Source: Planctomycetales bacterium
Lineage (GTDB): Bacteria; Planctomycetota; Phycisphaerae; SM23-33
Direction: 5' to 3'
Assembly (NCBI GenBank): GCA_030642005.1
Contig: DAOWOP010000182.1
Span: 1-5,371 of the forward strand
DNA length: 5,371 nucleotides
Below the pieces are notes generated by a model. That model saw only the letters and a program-made list of their open reading frames with translations. It did not search any database and had not been told where the DNA came from. A program made the position numbers and the translations under genes. The stretch's first letter is position 1. Each line of letters starts with the position of its first letter. This document shows, one piece after another, positions 1 through 4,187 of the stretch.

Positions 1-41
1 TCAAATAACGTCCGGGCATCCTATACGACGCCCCTTGGGAC

Positions 42-61
42 GGCGAAGCCTTGGCGAAGCC
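42..61. repeat. Direct repeat, 9 bp twice
   Basis: The 9-mer GGCGAAGCC occurs at 42-50 and again at 53-61, separated by TT. A related string (GGCAAAGCC) recurs at 232-240, next to the nested inverted-repeat block. No function is evident; it looks like part of the same intergenic repeat family. Confidence 0.5.
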
Positions 62-81
62 GCCTCCATATTAACATTCGT

Positions 82-109
82 GTTCACGTTTGCGCGCGCA
101 AACGTGAAC
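82..109. repeat. 28-bp perfect palindrome
   Basis: The half-site GTTCACGTTTGCGC (82-95) is followed directly by its exact reverse complement (96-109), giving a 28-bp perfect two-fold symmetric sequence with an alternating GC core. Positions 78-105 are also the exact reverse complement of 197-224, so the element is half of a longer inverted pair. As DNA it could be a dimeric protein site or extrude a cruciform. As RNA it would be a long stem with no room for a loop at the centre. The sequence alone does not say which. Confidence 0.85.
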
Positions 110-158
110 GAAAAAGGGGTGGTCAAATCGGCAACTCCCGGCCCAGCCGGTAGTTAAT

Positions 159-190
159 ATTTTTCAGAAAAATCTCGGAAGCGGATTTTT
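159..190. repeat. Two overlapping AT-rich hairpins between palindrome copies
   Basis: ATTTTT (159-164) and AAAAAT (168-173) can pair around a CAG loop. The second arm can alternatively pair with a downstream block: AAAAATC (168-174) with GATTTTT (184-190). The shared arm makes the two folds mutually exclusive. They lie in the spacer between the two copies of the large palindrome. This could be an attenuator-like arrangement, but no leader peptide or adjacent gene supports that. Confidence 0.4.
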
Positions 191-196
191 GCATCG

Positions 197-224
197 ACGT
201 TTGCGCGCGCAAACGTGAACACGA
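197..224. repeat. Second palindrome copy, inverted partner of 78-105
   Basis: Positions 197-216 form a 20-bp perfect palindrome (half-site ACGTTTGCGC) with the same core as the element at 82-109. The whole 28 bases 197-224 are the exact reverse complement of 78-105. The left flank of this copy has diverged from the full 14-base half-site, while its right flank is kept and extended. The two copies bracket 91 bases (106-196), which would fit terminal inverted repeats of a tiny MITE-like element. I could not identify clear target-site duplications. Confidence 0.75.
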
Positions 225-233
225 GCGCCTCGG

Positions 234-333
234 CAAAGCCGGCAGATGAGCGAAGCGAATCTGCCGGAAAATCTGTCTCGACAGGAAATATTACCGGCAG
301 ATTCGTCCCCGGGGGACTCATCTGCCGGCTTTG
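234..333. repeat. Nested inverted-repeat block (possible long hairpin)
   Basis: The outer arms 234-250 and 317-333 are 17-bp exact inverted repeats, and inner arms 256-267 (CGAATCTGCCGG) and 294-305 are 12-bp exact inverted repeats. All four carry the core CCGGCAGAT, so each side can also fold on itself (239-247 with 259-267; 294-302 with 320-328). Smaller hairpins sit inside: CTGTC/GACAG at 271-282 and GTCCCC/GGGGAC at 305-317. The same DNA can therefore form one 100-base stem or a cluster of smaller hairpins. Open frames across it are symmetric artefacts. A repeated extragenic element of REP/MITE kind is the likeliest explanation. Confidence 0.75.
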
Positions 334-373
334 GGGACAGGACATCAACACGCCCACAAGCTCCCTGCCCACC

Positions 374-432
374 CCTGCCTACCTGCGGTAAGCAGGCAGG
401 TTCGGTAGGTAGGTCTTCGCCAGGTAGGCAGG
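374..432. repeat. Inverted repeat with CAGG/CCTG core
   Basis: CCTGCCTACCTG (374-385) is exactly reverse-complemented at 421-432. Between the arms further CAGGCAGG and GGTAGGTAGG blocks (392-414) offer alternative pairings. The arms and spacer are purine-strand biased and internally repetitive, which suggests slippage or repeat expansion. No coding function is evident. Confidence 0.65.
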
Positions 433-449
433 CGCAATCAACATGATTC

Positions 450-495
450 TTGACTTGCACTGGTTAGCACCGTATTGAATTAAGTAAAGTATACT
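450..495 (+). promoter_or_regulatory. Possible promoter for the 64-residue ORF
   Basis: TTGACT at 450-455 is a good -35 match (5 of 6 to TTGACA), but the hexamer 17 bases on, TATTGA at 473-478, is a poor -10. A better -10, TATACT at 490-495 (5 of 6), has only the weak TTAGCA (464-469, 20-base spacer) as a -35. A start from the second -10 would give a leader of roughly 25 bases containing the ribosome site. Only the position before the gene makes this credible. Confidence 0.3.
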
Positions 496-527
496 GAAAC
501 TCGTGAACCTGAAAGGTAGGTGAATCC

Positions 528-722
528 ATGAATATTGATAAACTGAAGGCTGAAGTTGAAGCGTATCGCGAAAAGCTGAAGGGCAAGTCGGGAGAAGTGT
601 GCATTTTCAGTGAGACCGGCCCGGTGGGCATGAGTTTGATCGATGCCATCGTGACTGTGTTGGAAGCGCAGCAGCAACAGATCAACGACATCGAGAAAAA
701 GGTTGAGGCATCACATCGCTGA
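528..722 (+). CDS. Small coiled-coil-like protein, unknown function
   Basis: A 64-residue ORF whose ATG is preceded by a purine-rich AGGTAGG (514-520) at 7 bases, a believable ribosome site. The protein has a charged amphipathic N-terminal helix (about residues 3-19, rich in Lys and Glu), a short Gly/Pro-containing middle (about 19-34, with one Cys and a GPVGMS turn), then a long helix (about 36-62) with a run of four Gln and regularly placed hydrophobic residues. That pattern suggests helix pairing or a small oligomer. There is no signal peptide and no membrane segment. I do not recognise a family. It stands alone between repeat regions and its upstream neighbour is non-coding. The amino acid composition and the ribosome site favour a real gene over chance. 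It might be an accessory or phage-type small protein, but nothing shows this. Confidence 0.6.
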   Translation: MNIDKLKAEVEAYREKLKGKSGEVCIFSETGPVGMSLIDAIVTVLEAQQQQINDIEKKVEASHR

Positions 723-732
723 TGTCGGCGCG

Positions 733-786
733 ATTAAGGGGACAGTAGGTGAAACATGGTGAAAAAAGACTCCTGCCCCCTTTAAT
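733..786. repeat. Imperfect inverted repeat with 'ggggaca' motif
   Basis: ATTAAGGGGACAG (733-745) and the reverse complement of 773-786 (ATTAAAGGGGGCAG) differ by one inserted base and one substitution, with 27 bases between. The GGGGACA motif recurs at 333-340 and 2027-2034, and a GGGGACATA at 2309-2317. From memory, motifs of this look accompany REP-associated tyrosine (Y1/IS200-like) transposases in environmental genomes, but no transposase is visible here. The hairpin lies 11 bases after the stop of the 64-residue gene, so it could also help end that transcript. Confidence 0.5.
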
Positions 787-857
787 TCCCGCTTGGCAAC
801 TCACTGAAAGGGGCAAAGCGGAAGCACTCAGATTCGAATGACCGCCAATGGAGTTCC

Positions 858-920
858 ACCCTACGGCTCAAGAAAATTGTGAAAGCCTTTGAAGTTAGCG
901 TTGATGAGTTAATCGGATAA
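858..920 (+). pseudogene. C-terminal remnant of an XRE-family HTH regulator
   Basis: In the frame ending with TAA at 918-920, the last residues read TLRLKKIVKAFEVSVDELIG. This is the typical end of the DNA-binding domain of small XRE (lambda Cro/CI-like) regulators: the fifth helix 'LKKIAKAL' followed by 'VSVDELL'. Upstream the same frame runs through residues unlike any helix-turn-helix and meets a stop at 783-785 inside the inverted repeat. The other forward frames do not supply the missing recognition helix either, so the front of the gene is gone rather than simply frameshifted nearby. The remnant ends 4 bases before the next gene's proposed start, as expected for a regulator leading an operon. 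The family call rests on a short stretch but is distinctive. Confidence 0.65.
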
Positions 921-924
921 AAAT

Positions 925-1344
925 ATAAATTGTCCAAAGTGCCATCAAAGAACTAATACCAACGAGGTTGCAAACAAGTACTTTGCCGGTAGAAATTCCG
1001 ATGGGATTCCTTTTTTCAAATGCGAGCAATGTGGCAATCTTTTTTATGTGAACGAAAAAGAAGGGATAGCTCATCCAATCTCTCGCGGTGAGAAGGGTTA
1101 TCGTTTTGTGCCGATTACTTACGGCGTAATTGCATTTTTAATTGCTGGCACAATTTTTTATTTTTTTGGTAGCAATATCTTTACTTGGATTATTGGCGGG
1201 ATATTTTTATGGGTTGGATGGTCATGTATAAAGATTGGAATTTGGGGAAGCCAAAAATTAATTGATGAAATGACACTAGACGGGGACCTTGCCTCAAGTA
1301 AAGAAGTTGGCGAGGAATGGAGAAAAATAAATAAACTGGAATAA
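925..1344 (+). CDS. Zinc-ribbon protein with two membrane segments, non-standard ATA start
   Basis: The frame is open from 913 and codes for a coherent protein from about 925. A zinc ribbon comes first, Cys3-x2-Cys6 then Cys33-x2-Cys36 (CPKC and CEQC followed by GNLFYV). Two hydrophobic segments follow (about residues 62-81 and 85-102), then a charged C-terminal tail, 139 residues in all. No ATG, GTG or TTG exists in frame before GTG 1048, which would delete the whole ribbon. ATA at 925 would give a typical 'MNCPKC' beginning. GGA at 915-917 lies 7 bases before it, the same spacing as the GGA before the next gene. So either ATA is used as a rare start, or an original ATG has mutated or been misread. 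The ribbon would face the cytoplasm. Function and partner are unknown; it is probably co-transcribed with the next gene, 3 bases downstream. The region is AT-rich, unlike the genes to the right. Confidence 0.65.
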   Translation: MNCPKCHQRTNTNEVANKYFAGRNSDGIPFFKCEQCGNLFYVNEKEGIAHPISRGEKGYRFVPITYGVIAFLIAGTIFYFFGSNIFTWIIGGIFLWVGWSCIKIGIWGSQKLIDEMTLDGDLASSKEVGEEWRKINKLE

Positions 1345-1347
1345 TTT

Positions 1348-1968
1348 ATGAAAATGGAACCAAGGGATGTAATGGGAAGTTTATACAGTGAGGGCGGTTT
1401 GCGCTTCGGCGGTTTTCAAATTGCTGATTTTTTAGAGGCGACCGAACCATTAGAAGAAAAGAGGTCTGGAATCAGAGAGGAAATCATTGCTGAAGCACAT
1501 TACTTAGTTCTTTGGCGAGACAGGTTTCCCGAGATTGCATTTTTCTTTGGGATTATTTTGTATCAATCCCTATGGGTTGCGCTGTTGCTATTTGTCGCGG
1601 CTTTTATTCTTGAGATTATTCGTTTCTATATTTTTGGAGCCATTGCATCACTATTCCTCTCTCGCCTATGTAGATTTTGGAATTGGGCAAAAATACCAGC
1701 TTTCATTATTGCCGCGATTATCCTGTGGCCTGAAAACATCTTTTTGTCTATTACTTTATTGATCTTTCTTATCATTCAAGGATGGTTTGGTTTGGTGACT
1801 ACTATCGGAATGCTCCCAATCATACTTCTCGTGGGACGTTTTGTTTATAAAACGTATGGTGGGCAGGGGCATAATATGGAAGGTCTGGCAATGAATTTTA
1901 TTATAAATCGTTGGCGTTTAAGATTATTCCCGGCAGATAAATATAATGCTGATGACAAATCTGAATAG
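1348..1968 (+). CDS. Multi-pass membrane protein, unknown function
   Basis: A 206-residue protein starting 3 bases after the zinc-ribbon gene; GGA (1338-1340) sits 7 bases before the ATG, a weak ribosome site. Residues 1-60 are soluble and charged (Glu-rich about 29-50). Hydrophobic stretches follow at about 64-82, 83-104, 115-127 and 131-165 (long enough for two passes), suggesting four or five membrane segments. The tail (about 166-206) is polar with Arg and Asp/Glu. I see no catalytic motif, transporter signature or known fold, and do not assign a family. Codons are AT-rich, matching the neighbour upstream and not the metabolic genes after 2408, so the pair probably arrived together. Its end is overlapped by another small ORF. 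A role with the upstream zinc-ribbon protein in one membrane complex is inference from the tight spacing. Confidence 0.7.
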   Translation: MKMEPRDVMGSLYSEGGLRFGGFQIADFLEATEPLEEKRSGIREEIIAEAHYLVLWRDRFPEIAFFFGIILYQSLWVALLLFVAAFILEIIRFYIFGAIASLFLSRLCRFWNWAKIPAFIIAAIILWPENIFLSITLLIFLIIQGWFGLVTTIGMLPIILLVGRFVYKTYGGQGHNMEGLAMNFIINRWRLRLFPADKYNADDKSE

Positions 1969-2044
1969 GACGAAAAATATATTACTTATTGTTTCTGTTA
2001 TTTTTCTTTTGCTAGCAATTAGTTCCGGGGGACACCTCACTTAA
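1946..2044 (+). pseudogene. Truncated signal-anchor ORF at the end of the membrane operon
   Basis: A 32-codon frame starts inside the end of the previous gene, at ATG 1946 or ATG 1952 (overlap 23 or 17 bases). It reads as a textbook export signal: a short positive start (Asn-Arg-Thr-Lys-Asn), a 15-residue hydrophobic core (LLIVSVIFLLLAI), then Ser-Ser-Gly-Gly. Exactly where the mature protein should begin, the sequence turns into a GGGGGACAC repeat (2027 on) and stops at TAA 2042-2044. The last residues (GGHLT) therefore come from the repeat. The likeliest history is a secreted or membrane-anchored third operon gene whose body was lost at the repeat junction. A very short membrane peptide used as it stands is possible but less likely. 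Confidence 0.45.
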
Positions 2045-2051
2045 TTATTGG
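2027..2051. repeat. 'ggggaca' repeat element edge
   Basis: GGGGGACACCTCACTTAATT (2027-2046) marks a sharp change from AT-rich coding sequence to non-coding sequence. It shares the GGGGACA core with 738-744 and a TTAAT/ATTAA element with 733-737, so it may be the other flank of the same inserted or replaced segment. I recall very similar strings next to REP-associated transposases, but this needs a genome-wide copy count. Confidence 0.4.
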
Positions 2052-2104
2052 CTTCGGGAATCCCGCTATTATTTCAGACATCGCCTCAAAGCCTTCAGCA
2101 ATCA

Positions 2105-2140
2105 GCCTTCAGGCGAAGGCCTTGTTCTTTTCTTTATCTT
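2105..2140 (+). terminator. Possible intrinsic terminator
   Basis: GCCTTC (2105-2110) pairs with GAAGGC (2115-2120) over an AGGC loop, and the following 20 bases (2121-2140) are rich in T, in broken runs (TTG, TTCTTTT, CTTT). The stem is short and the U-tract interrupted, so termination would be weak. Its position suits the end of the membrane operon transcript. Confidence 0.35.
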
Positions 2141-2142
2141 TT

Positions 2143-2173
2143 GCTGACGGCTGACCGCTGAGTGCTGAATGCT
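2143..2173. repeat. 7-bp tandem repeat, about 4.4 copies
   Basis: Units GCTGACG, GCTGACC, GCTGAGT and GCTGAAT (2143-2170) plus a partial GCT follow head to tail. GCTGA is constant and the last two bases vary. The unit length is not a multiple of three, so it is incompatible with an intact coding frame changing copy number. It could vary in length between strains. Confidence 0.75.
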
Positions 2174-2357
2174 CCTCTGGGGATTACCACAAATTTCATC
2201 GAGGAGGACCTGCAGGCGGGCCAATGCTTCTTTTTCCAGTTGGCGGGCGCGATTACGGAAAGAATATATCACCAATTCTCATGCCAGTCAACGGCGGTCG
2301 CTTCCGAGGGGACATAACGGTTTTGATGGGCAGGGCCGGTGGAATGGCAAATAACCC

Positions 2358-2386
2358 GTGAAAAAGCGGCCGTTGCAGCGTAGTAT
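2358..2386 (+). promoter_or_regulatory. Weak promoter candidate for the isomerase-like gene
   Basis: GTGAAA (2358-2363) and TAGTAT (2381-2386) each match the sigma-70 hexamers at 4 of 6 positions with a 17-base spacer. A start near 2393 would place the ribosome site right at the beginning of the message. It is the best pair I see close to the gene, but it is not strong. Confidence 0.3.
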
Positions 2387-2407
2387 CCCCCGCGAAGGAG
2401 TGCGAAT

Positions 2408-3163
2408 ATGATCAAATCAGGATTGGTGTCGGTAACTTTCAGGAAACTCTCGCCCGAAGAGATAATCGACCTGGTCGCCCAGGCCGGCATGGACGGTATC
2501 GAATGGGGCGGGGACATCCACGTCCCTCACGGCGACACGAAACGCGCCGCCGAAGTCCGCAAAATGACCGCCGACGCCGGGCTGACCGTCGCAGCCTACG
2601 GCTCTTACTACAAGGTAGGCCACGAGGAAGATTCCGTCCCGTTCGAGGATGTCGTCGCCACTGCCGTCGAACTGGGCGCGCCGACCATTCGCGTCTGGGC
2701 CGGCAGCAAAGGCTCCGGCGACGCCGATGACGAATACCGCGGCCTCGTTGTGCAGGATTCGCAAAGGATAGCGGCTCTGGCCGGAAAGGCGGGCATGACC
2801 GTTTCCTACGAGTTTCACCCGGGCACATTGACCGACACCAGCGAATCGGCTGTCAAACTGCTCGAAGAGGTCGCGCACGAGAACATCCGCACCTGTTGGC
2901 AGCCGCCGAGCGAGTTGGAGGTGGATCACTGCGTCGAAAGCCTCAAGGCCGTGGCGCGATGGCTGACCAACGTCCACGCATATTATTGCGACAAGGCCTC
3001 CGGTGAGTCGCTACCTCTCGCCGAGGGGCAAGACGCCTGGAAACGCTACCTGGCGGTAATCGCCGCGATGGACGGGGAGCATTATGTAATGCTGGAGTTC
3101 GTAAAGGACAACTGGCCGGAAGTCTTCGGCCAGGACGCCGCGACACTCAAAGGCTGGCTGTAG
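2408..3163 (+). CDS. Sugar phosphate isomerase/epimerase-like TIM-barrel protein
   Basis: A 251-residue protein of the xylose-isomerase-like TIM-barrel superfamily (AP endonuclease family 2 fold), which holds sugar and inositol isomerases, epimerases and lyases. The start is fixed by GAAGGAG (2394-2400) 7 bases before ATG. Barrel strands can be followed: SGLVSVTF (4-11), GIEWGGDIHVP (30-40), TVAAYGSYY (60-68), TIRVWAG (93-99), VSYEFHPGTLTDT (132-144), RTCWQPP (161-167), NVHAYYC (188-194) and YVMLEFVKDN (226-235). Candidate metal and catalytic residues are Glu135, His137, His190 and Glu230. At strand 6, where relatives often show an Asp metal ligand, this protein has Trp164-Gln165-Pro166. It is cytoplasmic, with no signal peptide. 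The substrate cannot be read from sequence. Its end overlaps the convergent methyltransferase-like gene by 17 bases, so it is not in that operon. Confidence 0.85.
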   Translation: MIKSGLVSVTFRKLSPEEIIDLVAQAGMDGIEWGGDIHVPHGDTKRAAEVRKMTADAGLTVAAYGSYYKVGHEEDSVPFEDVVATAVELGAPTIRVWAGSKGSGDADDEYRGLVVQDSQRIAALAGKAGMTVSYEFHPGTLTDTSESAVKLLEEVAHENIRTCWQPPSELEVDHCVESLKAVARWLTNVHAYYCDKASGESLPLAEGQDAWKRYLAVIAAMDGEHYVMLEFVKDNWPEVFGQDAATLKGWL

Positions 3164-4157
3164 CCGGGTTTCGCCCGATACCCGCGATTGCCTTGAGGTT
3201 TGCAAGCGGCGTCAGCAGCGGGATGGCGCACTCCGGTCCGACGATGTCTATGTCGGCCCCGACTGCTGAAACGGCGTCGGCGGCGATTGTTTCCGGGTCG
3301 TCCTTGAGCAGTTTGTAATTGCTTATCCCGCCCATCAGCGACAGTTCATCGCCGGCGAGTTCGCGGGCCTTTTCGGCGGCTCCGAGTTTCGTGTCCCAGT
3401 GGAAACACGCAAGGTGAGTCTGTGCGATCATGCCGATCCGGTCGGCAGTGTCGCCGCAGATGTGAAGGATCAGCGGAACGGGAATCTGTCGGGCCAGTTC
3501 CGCGTGCATGTCCATGAGGAAGTCCCGATATGCGTCCGGGCTGCACAGGTCGCGTGTGGCGTGGTCGGCCAGCAGCAGGCAGTCCGCCCCGGCGTCGATC
3601 TGCGCGCGGGCGAAACGCAGAGTTACCGGAATCAATTTTTCCAGGAGGCGGCGCGTTCCGGCCGGGTCGTCAATCGTGCCGATAAGGAAATTCTCCACGC
3701 CGAAAAGGTGATACGCCAGCGTCCATGAGCCGAAGACCTTCCCGCAAACGGCTGCATCGTCGCCGAGCCGCTTTTTCAGAATCGCGATGGCTTCGAGCGG
3801 AACGCGGCATCCGGGCCTGTCGAGAAGATCGTCGGGTATTTTTATGTCGTCGGCGTCGGAATAGATTGGCCTGCCGCTTTCGGGCATGGCGTCCGGGCCG
3901 CCCCAATTGACATTGCAGCCCATCGCAGCGGCCTCGTGGCAGACCGAAAACAGCGGCATGACCACGTCGAAACCCAGCACCGTATGCCCCGCCGCCGCCA
4001 GGAGGGCCATTTTCTCGGCCTCCAGGTGCGCATCGGGAAACCACACGCCCACCTGCTCCATTAATTCCTGACAGGCGATGGAAGTTCCGGTCCCAAACAC
4101 AGCCTGGCCGGAGTCGTTCTTGCGAACCACGGCGTCCATGAAAAGTTTCCTGCTCAT
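3147..4157 (-). CDS. MtaA/UroD-like methyltransferase family protein
   Basis: A 336-residue protein of the uroporphyrinogen decarboxylase superfamily, on the branch of methylcobamide:thiol methyltransferases (MtaA/MtbA/CmuA type). These enzymes use zinc to activate a thiol and take a methyl group from a corrinoid. The zinc site looks complete. Numbering from this start, the ligands are His232 and Cys234 in LILHICGDT, and Cys310 in VGPECAIPLLTPLANL. Other family marks are the GFDVVMP strand (about 62-68), the GGPDAMP turn and FGSWTLAYHLFG (about 142-153). A GTG at 4166 would add three residues. I prefer ATG 4157 because GGGAG lies 8 bases before it. It follows the aldo/keto reductase gene by 30 bases, so the two are probably one operon. 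True haem UroD is unlikely given the H-x-C...C ligands. The methyl donor and acceptor are unknown, and no corrinoid protein is nearby. Confidence 0.85.
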   Translation of the reverse strand: MSRKLFMDAVVRKNDSGQAVFGTGTSIACQELMEQVGVWFPDAHLEAEKMALLAAAGHTVLGFDVVMPLFSVCHEAAAMGCNVNWGGPDAMPESGRPIYSDADDIKIPDDLLDRPGCRVPLEAIAILKKRLGDDAAVCGKVFGSWTLAYHLFGVENFLIGTIDDPAGTRRLLEKLIPVTLRFARAQIDAGADCLLLADHATRDLCSPDAYRDFLMDMHAELARQIPVPLILHICGDTADRIGMIAQTHLACFHWDTKLGAAEKARELAGDELSLMGGISNYKLLKDDPETIAADAVSAVGADIDIVGPECAIPLLTPLANLKAIAGIGRNPATASL

Positions 4158-4165
4158 ATTTTGCA

Positions 4166-4170
4166 CTCCC
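4166..4170 (-). promoter_or_regulatory. Ribosome site deciding the methyltransferase start
   Basis: On the minus strand GGGAG occupies 4170-4166, ending 8 bases before ATG 4157. The alternative GTG at 4166 uses the final G of this motif, so it would need a different site further up (an AGGG about 8 bases before it). The ATG is favoured by start codon and spacing. Confidence 0.6.
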
Positions 4171-4187
4171 TGTTCCCTGCCGGGCGG

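Larger units (their letters stand above)
1..527. other. Structured intergenic region without a convincing gene
   Basis: About half a kilobase in which the reading frames that stay open run through inverted repeats and have unnatural compositions (Arg/Pro/Ser/Cys-rich), so I do not call them genes. What can be seen is a short direct repeat, a large palindrome with a partner copy, two AT-rich hairpins, a nested inverted-repeat block and a third inverted-repeat pair, described separately. From about 433 onward the sequence becomes ordinary leader DNA for the small gene that starts at 528. The density of perfect symmetry is far above what plain intergenic DNA shows. It resembles the intergenic repeat mosaics seen in some environmental bacterial genomes, although that comparison is from memory. 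Confidence 0.6.
2102..2272 (-). pseudogene. Possible minus-strand gene remnant
   Basis: On the minus strand a frame stays open from GTG 2272 to the stop at 2102-2104 (56 residues). The first 34 residues look protein-like: an amphipathic, Arg/Glu-rich helix with RNRARQLEKEALARLQVLL, followed by DEICGNPQR. The remainder is read through the 7-bp tandem repeat and the terminator-like hairpin and is surely not original protein. A stop lies just upstream of the GTG, and no ribosome site is obvious. This may be the tail of a lost gene fused to repeat DNA, or coincidence. I recognise no family. Confidence 0.25.

Noticed and set aside
1..153. Open plus-strand frame from the left edge to the TAG at 151-153
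   Set aside because: It reads through the direct repeat and the palindrome, and the residues have no domain-like pattern. It could be the tail of an upstream gene, but nothing supports that.
78..224. Replication origin or tRNA-like element in the palindrome pair
   Set aside because: There is no DnaA-box cluster or AT-rich unwinding block, and no cloverleaf or conserved tRNA loop sequences.
234..432. CRISPR array
   Set aside because: The repeats are inverted and of different families, not direct repeats of one length with regular unique spacers, and no cas gene is present.
164..460. 98-codon minus-strand open frame across the left repeat field (and a 66-codon plus-strand frame at 246-446)
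   Set aside because: Both run through exact inverted repeats and have composition set by the repeats (Arg/Pro/Ser/Cys), with no ribosome site and no recognisable domain.
782..871. Minus-strand open frame ending in FRFAPFSELPSGN before a stop at 782-784
   Set aside because: It looks faintly protein-like and I may have seen similar strings near repeat elements. It is short, has no start or ribosome site, and its upstream part lies antisense to the better-supported XRE tail.
1048..1344. GTG 1048 as the start of the zinc-ribbon membrane protein
   Set aside because: It has no ribosome site and would discard two in-frame CxxC motifs that form a coherent zinc ribbon.
2417..2977. Long minus-strand open frames antisense to the isomerase-like gene
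   Set aside because: These are shadow frames of a GC-rich gene. The plus-strand protein has a strong ribosome site and clear TIM-barrel features.
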